A stretch of DNA of 64,000 bases from Paractinoplanes atraurantiacus. GTDB taxonomy: Bacteria; Actinomycetota; Actinomycetes; Mycobacteriales; Micromonosporaceae. Position 1 is the first letter of the stretch, and each line of letters opens with the position of its first letter. This document shows, piece after piece, positions 59,404 through 64,000 of the stretch. The stretch is from positions 329,867 to 393,866 of the forward strand of contig NZ_OBDY01000002.1 of assembly GCF_900215205.1 (NCBI RefSeq), written 5' to 3'. Position numbers and translations under genes: made by a program. Under the pieces are notes generated by a model. That model was not told the origin of the DNA and ran no database searches. It saw nothing but the letters and a program-made list of their open reading frames with translations.

Positions 59404-60828
59404 TTATGTCCGGTCGTACTGGGGCTCGCTTTCGGTGGTGGGCAGTGCTGAGGCCCTGCTCTCTCTGTCGGCATGCGTGGGTTCGGTTGTTCGGTACGCG
59501 TGTCCATATTTGGGTAGTATCCTGCTGGCAATGCGCTCCGTAGCTTCCCGGGTGGCTTGCCGGACGACGAACCTTGCGATCGATGTCCGGGCGAGGCCGG
59601 CGGGGCGCTCGGAGAATACAAAGACTCCCTCGTTGAAGCCTTCGTCCTGCTTGATCGTGATCAGTTCGGTGCGAACGCTGATGTACAGCATTCGATTCGA
59701 CTTCTTGATCAGAGATTCGCCGGTGCCGTGCAAGACAACTCCGATGAGGATCGCGCCGCCGCACAACCAGTAGAACGGCGTCATGGACTTGTCGGCGTGA
59801 AACACGAGATGCCATTTGTACGCTGCGATGGCGAGTAGGGCAGCTACGGGTAGGCCGACCGCGGCTCGGAGTTCCCCCTCGGCGCGAACCCGGTCGTAGT
59901 CCATAAACACGTCGGGTTTCTCGCTGCGTAGTACCAGCTCGGCCCGTTCGAGGCGGCGCCGTAGAATTCCGCGCAGCTCTGAGTAGTCGAGGGCGGAACG
60001 TGCGAAAGCGCGGCGGGCGTCGGCGCTGTTCGACAGGTGCTCACGAAGGACTTGTCTCAAGTCGTCGTCGGCGTGGTCAGCGCTCTTGCGGCGCGACAGA
60101 TGAAGATCATCAAGGTTCCTGAGGGCCTGGAAACGCTGCCGTTGATGCGGGTCGGCAACCGCGTGTACGTCGGCGAGGGTCACGCCGACGGCGTTGGACG
60201 TCTGATACAAGGCTTTACGGCTTAGCTTGGCGACCGCGTCCGGCAGAAACTCGGGGTTGCGGTCGAAGTACAGCTCGAGCTCTTGGTCGACCAACTCGTC
60301 GAAGATAGGAGAGTCGGCCTCGTACGCGTGGCGCATGTGAGCGTACGCCTGATCCGCCTTGCCCGCGATGACCCTGAACACTGTGCCAAGACAGTCTTCC
60401 AGGGAGGACCAATAGGTTCCCGTGGCGAGTCGTTTCCAACGGAGCAGCGCCCAGAGGGCCACGATCATGAGGGCGCAGAAGACGTAGACGAGGAAGAACC
60501 GCGCGACGGCGAGCATGACCACAAGGACGAGGACCACCCCGGCCAGGCCCGCGGCGAACATGACCAGCGCGCGGATCGCTCCCAGCGCAGCGTTGAGCAG
60601 GATGCCGGCGACGTACACGAAGAAGACCGCAACCGAGATGGTCACTTCGGTAGGAAGCTTGGCGATCTGCGTGGAGGCGTCAGCGAAGATCGTTTTGTCC
60701 CACACGGCGGATGGCAGGAGCGAAGCGGCCAGCCAGCCGGTGATGGCCCAGATGAGCCCGACCGAAAATGGTGTCCGCGCGTCCCGCAGGCCGGGCACGA
60801 TCTGGCTGAGGATATTCACTCTCGCCAC
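59404..60828 (-). CDS. Multi-spanning membrane protein of a possible conflict system
   Basis: About 474 aa from the GTG at 60828 (starts at GTG 60819 or further upstream to 61062 are possible; none has a strong ribosome site). Three to four N-terminal membrane helices (FSVGLIWAITGWLAASLL, ISVAVFFVYVAGILLNAALG, MFAAGLAGVVLVLVVMLAVARFFLVYVFCALMIV) are followed by a 200-residue cytoplasmic helical region. That region is rich in charged residues (DVHAVADPHQRQRFQALRNL, RILRR-like stretches). Two C-terminal helices (AAVGLPVAALLAIAAYKW, YWLCGGAILIGVVLHG) and a basic tail follow. No family recognised. It is tightly linked to the downstream Ntn-like gene and divergent from the NACHT gene across about 340 bp. 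Confidence 0.65.
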   Translation of the reverse strand: MARVNILSQIVPGLRDARTPFSVGLIWAITGWLAASLLPSAVWDKTIFADASTQIAKLPTEVTISVAVFFVYVAGILLNAALGAIRALVMFAAGLAGVVLVLVVMLAVARFFLVYVFCALMIVALWALLRWKRLATGTYWSSLEDCLGTVFRVIAGKADQAYAHMRHAYEADSPIFDELVDQELELYFDRNPEFLPDAVAKLSRKALYQTSNAVGVTLADVHAVADPHQRQRFQALRNLDDLHLSRRKSADHADDDLRQVLREHLSNSADARRAFARSALDYSELRGILRRRLERAELVLRSEKPDVFMDYDRVRAEGELRAAVGLPVAALLAIAAYKWHLVFHADKSMTPFYWLCGGAILIGVVLHGTGESLIKKSNRMLYISVRTELITIKQDEGFNEGVFVFSERPAGLARTSIARFVVRQATREATERIASRILPKYGHAYRTTEPTHADRESRASALPTTESEPQYDRT

Positions 60829-61167
60829 GATAGGGGAGCGCAGTCTGTGCTCTTGTCGAGCGCACGACACTGCCGCGTCGCGGCTTCGATGCGAGGACGT
60901 CGATGCGGGTCCCAGGCGTGGCCGCCGCCGGGATCCCGCTTCTGTGTGCTCGGCAATTGAGACGTAGTAGTTTCCATCGTCTGTTGACGGGCCGTTGACA
61001 TACGGTCGATGGCCGGCCGGGATGTTGCGCCACTTGTCGGCGGCGCTTGGCCAGTACCGCACCCCCGCGCTGGTCGGTGTGAGCGGTCGCCCCGGTGCTC
61101 TGGTCGGTTCCGAGATTGAGCCGTCACGTAGTGCCTTGCGGTAAGGATCTCGCTACTATCCGAGCTG

Positions 61168-64000
61168 ATGGTGGACGTGGGCTCCTTTCTGGATGTCGGC
61201 GACAAAGTCGCGTCCATCGTTGGGGGAACCGCCGGCGTCCTCGCCGTCTTGGTCGCTCTTCGCGCAGGCGCGAAGTGGCGCCGTGGCTCCCGTAAAGGTC
61301 CGATCGCTACGTTGCTGGGAGCACAGCGTGCCGACGCGGCGCGCCACCGATACCGGTTCTTCGGGGAGCACGTACCCGCCCTCAACGAACTCTACGTGCA
61401 GCCGAGGGCGCAGTTCGGCCATCCAGGCGACGTACAGCGGACCCGGACGATCCAAGCCGCGCAGATCCTCACCATGCATCGACATGCGGTACTGCTCGGC
61501 GGAGCCGGGGCCGGAAAGTCGACCTTTCTCGCCACCGTCGCAGGCCAGATAGCGGGTCAGGCCTTGTCCAGGCGATCACATCCTACGGCCGCGATCATCA
61601 TTCAGGCCACTGACCTGCTCAGACGCTCGCTGCCCGAGGCCCTTAGCCATGCGGTGCGACGCGATTTCTCCATAGAGATCAACCCGGAGACCTTCGAGAA
61701 AGCCGCAAGATGGCGGATCCTGGTCGACGGGCTCGATGAGATCGTCGACGCGCAGGAACGCTCGGAGGTCCTATGGCAGCTACGGAACCTGATGATGGCC
61801 CCGGGCAGCCATCGTTTCCTGATCTCCTGCCGTCCCCTGACCGAGCCGGAGCTCGCCACCCTGCGAGGGCCAGACATCGGCACGTACGACCTGCGTCCCT
61901 TCGACCGCCGACAACTCGACGAATTCGCCAGGCGGTGGTTCGCGGCGCGTCATCCGGGCGACCGGAGGCACGCCGACGAGATCGCCGGTCGTTTCCTCGC
62001 CAGGGTGGCGGGCGCCCGCCTGGGGCCGGTGGCACGCGTTCCGCTGCTGGCGACCATTGCCGCCCTCGTTCACGAATCGGATGACAGCGGCACTCTGCCG
62101 ACCAGCCGGTCGAAGCTGTACGACCGATTCGTCGACCATCTGCTCGACGGCCGACAATCACTGGAGAGGTTTCGTGACGCGGTCGATCCGGACCTGCTCA
62201 AGAGGGGTATCGGTGGTAGGAAGTTCGCGGAATGGTTGTGGCCAGATCTTCGGAATCACGCGACCGAGCTCCTGAACGTCTGCGGGGCCGCTTGGGTCGC
62301 CGATCCCGAGGTACGGCTGATCAGGGTGGCCTCGGACTGGCTTCGCGAGCACGGACGTTTAGATCCGATGGCCGTCACACCGGACGGCGAGCGCCTCGTC
62401 CGCCAGCTCCTGCTCGCCACCGGCGTCTGCGTGCTTCGCGGCGAGCGGGTGGAATTCGCCCATCAAAGCTTCGGCGAGTACTTCGCGGCCCGTGTCGGCG
62501 CGGCGGATATCGAACTCGGCGCCTGGATGGAGCTGGCACGCAATCCTACGACCCGGAGCTTGGCCACGTTCGTCGCCGCCCGCCGTCTGGACGCGGACGC
62601 TTTGGCAACGGGCTTACTTGAGGCCGGCGCCACGGCGGCCGCCGGCGACCTGCTGGTGGACGGCATATCCGTGCCGGCGGAGACCCGGACCCGGATCCTC
62701 AATGAGCTGCTGACCCACGTCATCGGCGAGACGGAGCAGGCGCCCGAGGCGCTGCGTCTGCTCGCGGAGCTGAGCCTCGACGGCGAGGTGTTGAACCGCT
62801 TGGCGGAGACCGCGCGGGAGCCCAGCCTGTCGATCTGGCCCCGTGCGCTGATCGCCGATCAGGTGGCCAGCCTGGACTCAGAACTGGGTGACACACTGCT
62901 GCGACAGGTCGCTGAGCAGGGTGACGGCGTGGTGCGATCCTGGATCGCCGATGCCCTGATGGAGCACGGCGGCAGGGTGGACGTGCTGATGCGCACTCCG
63001 TTGGACGATGAGGGGCCGTCCGATGAGTCCCGACCGCTCGGGGTCCTGGCCAGACAGGCACTTGCGCGGCGTCTTACTGATGTGCGCGCCACCGAGTCCG
63101 AGCGCCTGGCTGCCGCGCGCCAGCTTGCCCTCGGCGGGGACCTCGCGCCGTTGCAGGCCATGGTTGAGGCGGTCGACATTGACCCTGTCGATCGAGTACG
63201 GGCTGCCTCTGCCCTTGCGGATGCGGGCCAGCCCGAGCCGCTGCGGTCCGCATCCGGTTCCGATTCACCCAGTGTCGCCTACGCGGCTGCAGTAGCCCTT
63301 TTTGAACGTCGGGATGTGACGGCAGAAAGGGCGTTGCACGATGTCGTGCACCGGTTTGCTTCCTACCCGGTCGCGTTTGGTGCCGCTTCTCGCGCCGCAG
63401 ACCTGGGAGATCGCATACCGCTGCGGTGGCTGGTCCGCAACGCTGGCCAGCCGCAAATCCAGCTCGCCGCGGCGCGCCGGCTGGCGGCTCTCGGTGAGAC
63501 CGCCGCCCTTGGTTGGTTGCTCGATGAGGAAAACCTCGAACCTGCCGTGGAAGCGGTTGCTCTCGCCGAGCAGCTTTCGGCGGGTGATCGGGCGGCTTTG
63601 CCCCGCCTGTCGGCCGTGATGAGCCGCTGGGGCCTGGCCAGCAGACGGCAGATCGACGTGCGGATGCTGTTGGCCGTGTCCGGTGACGAGGCGGCGCGTG
63701 CCGCGCTCTATCGGATCCTGCGACGGCCGTCAGACTCGTACAGCGCGGTTCAGATCGCCACTTCCCTGGCACGATCGGGAGATCCGCGAGCGTTCGCCTG
63801 GCTTCGGTCGGTTGCCTACGACCCCGGATGGCCCGATGTCGCACGAGTACGAGCTGCTGCAGCTCTCACCACTCCCATGCCTGGGCAATACAGAACTCCC
63901 GGGGCCCACCGGGACGTGGTGGACTACCTTGTCGGCACGGCGTCCAAGCCGAATCTCCGAGTACGTGCCGCGACGATTGCGCTTCGCCAGTGGGGTGATT
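61168..64000 (+). CDS. Membrane-anchored NACHT NTPase with C-terminal repeats (3' end outside window)
   Basis: At least 944 codons, open to the window end. One N-terminal membrane helix (about residues 17-33, ASIVGGTAGVLAVLVAL) precedes a NACHT-type STAND NTPase. It has Walker A GGAGAGKST (Lys 117), Walker B ILVDGLDEI (Asp 187, Asp 190, Glu 191), ISCRPLTEPEL, a winged-helix region, and FAHQSFGEYFAA, typical of the end of NACHT modules. From about residue 520 to the end, HEAT/TPR-like helical repeats follow (ERLAAARQLALGGDLAPLQAMV, VRAASALADAGQPEPL, AARRLAALGETAALGWLL). This is the architecture of bacterial NLR-like anti-phage or signalling proteins. The ATG at 61168 fits the coding start. Divergent from the membrane-protein/Ntn-like pair. 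Confidence 0.88.
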   Translation, partial: MVDVGSFLDVGDKVASIVGGTAGVLAVLVALRAGAKWRRGSRKGPIATLLGAQRADAARHRYRFFGEHVPALNELYVQPRAQFGHPGDVQRTRTIQAAQILTMHRHAVLLGGAGAGKSTFLATVAGQIAGQALSRRSHPTAAIIIQATDLLRRSLPEALSHAVRRDFSIEINPETFEKAARWRILVDGLDEIVDAQERSEVLWQLRNLMMAPGSHRFLISCRPLTEPELATLRGPDIGTYDLRPFDRRQLDEFARRWFAARHPGDRRHADEIAGRFLARVAGARLGPVARVPLLATIAALVHESDDSGTLPTSRSKLYDRFVDHLLDGRQSLERFRDAVDPDLLKRGIGGRKFAEWLWPDLRNHATELLNVCGAAWVADPEVRLIRVASDWLREHGRLDPMAVTPDGERLVRQLLLATGVCVLRGERVEFAHQSFGEYFAARVGAADIELGAWMELARNPTTRSLATFVAARRLDADALATGLLEAGATAAAGDLLVDGISVPAETRTRILNELLTHVIGETEQAPEALRLLAELSLDGEVLNRLAETAREPSLSIWPRALIADQVASLDSELGDTLLRQVAEQGDGVVRSWIADALMEHGGRVDVLMRTPLDDEGPSDESRPLGVLARQALARRLTDVRATESERLAAARQLALGGDLAPLQAMVEAVDIDPVDRVRAASALADAGQPEPLRSASGSDSPSVAYAAAVALFERRDVTAERALHDVVHRFASYPVAFGAASRAADLGDRIPLRWLVRNAGQPQIQLAAARRLAALGETAALGWLLDEENLEPAVEAVALAEQLSAGDRAALPRLSAVMSRWGLASRRQIDVRMLLAVSGDEAARAALYRILRRPSDSYSAVQIATSLARSGDPRAFAWLRSVAYDPGWPDVARVRAAAALTTPMPGQYRTPGAHRDVVDYLVGTASKPNLRVRAATIALRQWGD

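Noticed and set aside
1..64000. CRISPR arrays, rRNA genes or intact insertion sequences
   Set aside because: I saw no regularly spaced repeats, no rRNA-like stretches and no intact transposase gene. The only mobile-element genes are the serine recombinase and its remnant.

Overview
The window is high-GC actinobacterial DNA with frequent GTG starts and strong GGAGG-type ribosome sites. Two exact TGGGAGCGCTCCCA boxes of the CebR type, and secreted carbohydrate enzymes carrying CBM2 or ricin-type lectin modules, point to a mycelial soil actinomycete. A Micromonosporaceae (Actinoplanes-like) source is my best guess, by inference only.

Left part (1-33.5 kb), intact chromosome with catabolic and regulatory genes. 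Positions 0.36-7.9 kb hold an L-fucose/L-fuconate locus: a GntR/FCD regulator, a three-part sugar ABC transporter, L-fuconate dehydratase and a lactonase-type amidohydrolase. An HxlR regulator and a RidA protein follow, each with a copy of the same operator. A lone FAAL-carrier-condensation lipopeptide-type enzyme lies at 8.07-11.5 kb. From 11.7 to 30.8 kb come SDR/AraC, a CBM2 esterase, PaaX, a GH30 glucuronoxylanase with CBM2, a hybrid sensor kinase, two secreted carbohydrate-related proteins, an AhpD/DUF4331/MarR group, an SMP-30 protein, AraC/MFS, a GH43 enzyme with a ricin-type lectin and a rhamnogalacturonan-acetylesterase-like SGNH enzyme. A STAND/TPR regulator closes this part.

Middle part (33.5-46.7 kb), a zone of decay and rearrangement. 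It contains a deleted copy of a large serine recombinase and a frameshifted GAF gene. A frameshifted Na+/H+ antiporter follows. Next to it a sensor-kinase N-terminus is fused in frame to a DUF2156 (MprF-type) C-terminus, beside a decapitated response regulator on the other strand. There are also fragments of a chemotaxis receptor, a Spo0M protein, a NarL-type regulator and an XRE regulator, a doubly frameshifted oxidoreductase and a broken cupin gene. Intact genes are interspersed: two DedA proteins, an isocitrate/isopropylmalate-type dehydrogenase, a MarR regulator with a clear operator set, and an oxidoreductase-cupin pair.

Right part (46.2-64 kb), a defence-type island. Near-identical 31-bp repeats at 46.26 and 57.26 kb, each downstream of a hairpin, bracket about 11 kb. 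This block carries a type II CBASS operon (2TM-SAVED effector, CD-NTase, E1/E2 fusion Cap2, JAMM protease Cap3). It also carries an unrecognised trio (Nudix-like protein with a C-terminal membrane anchor, APH/choline-kinase-like protein, small helical protein), an orphan gene, a tRNA-like sequence and an intact large serine recombinase at the right end. Outside the right repeat, a membrane-anchored NACHT NTPase with a long repeat domain runs off the window. It is divergent from a multi-spanning membrane protein and a protein with an Ntn-hydrolase-like N-terminus. These three may form another conflict system.

Several frameshifts lie in C/G runs. Whether they are true mutations or sequencing errors cannot be decided from the sequence alone.
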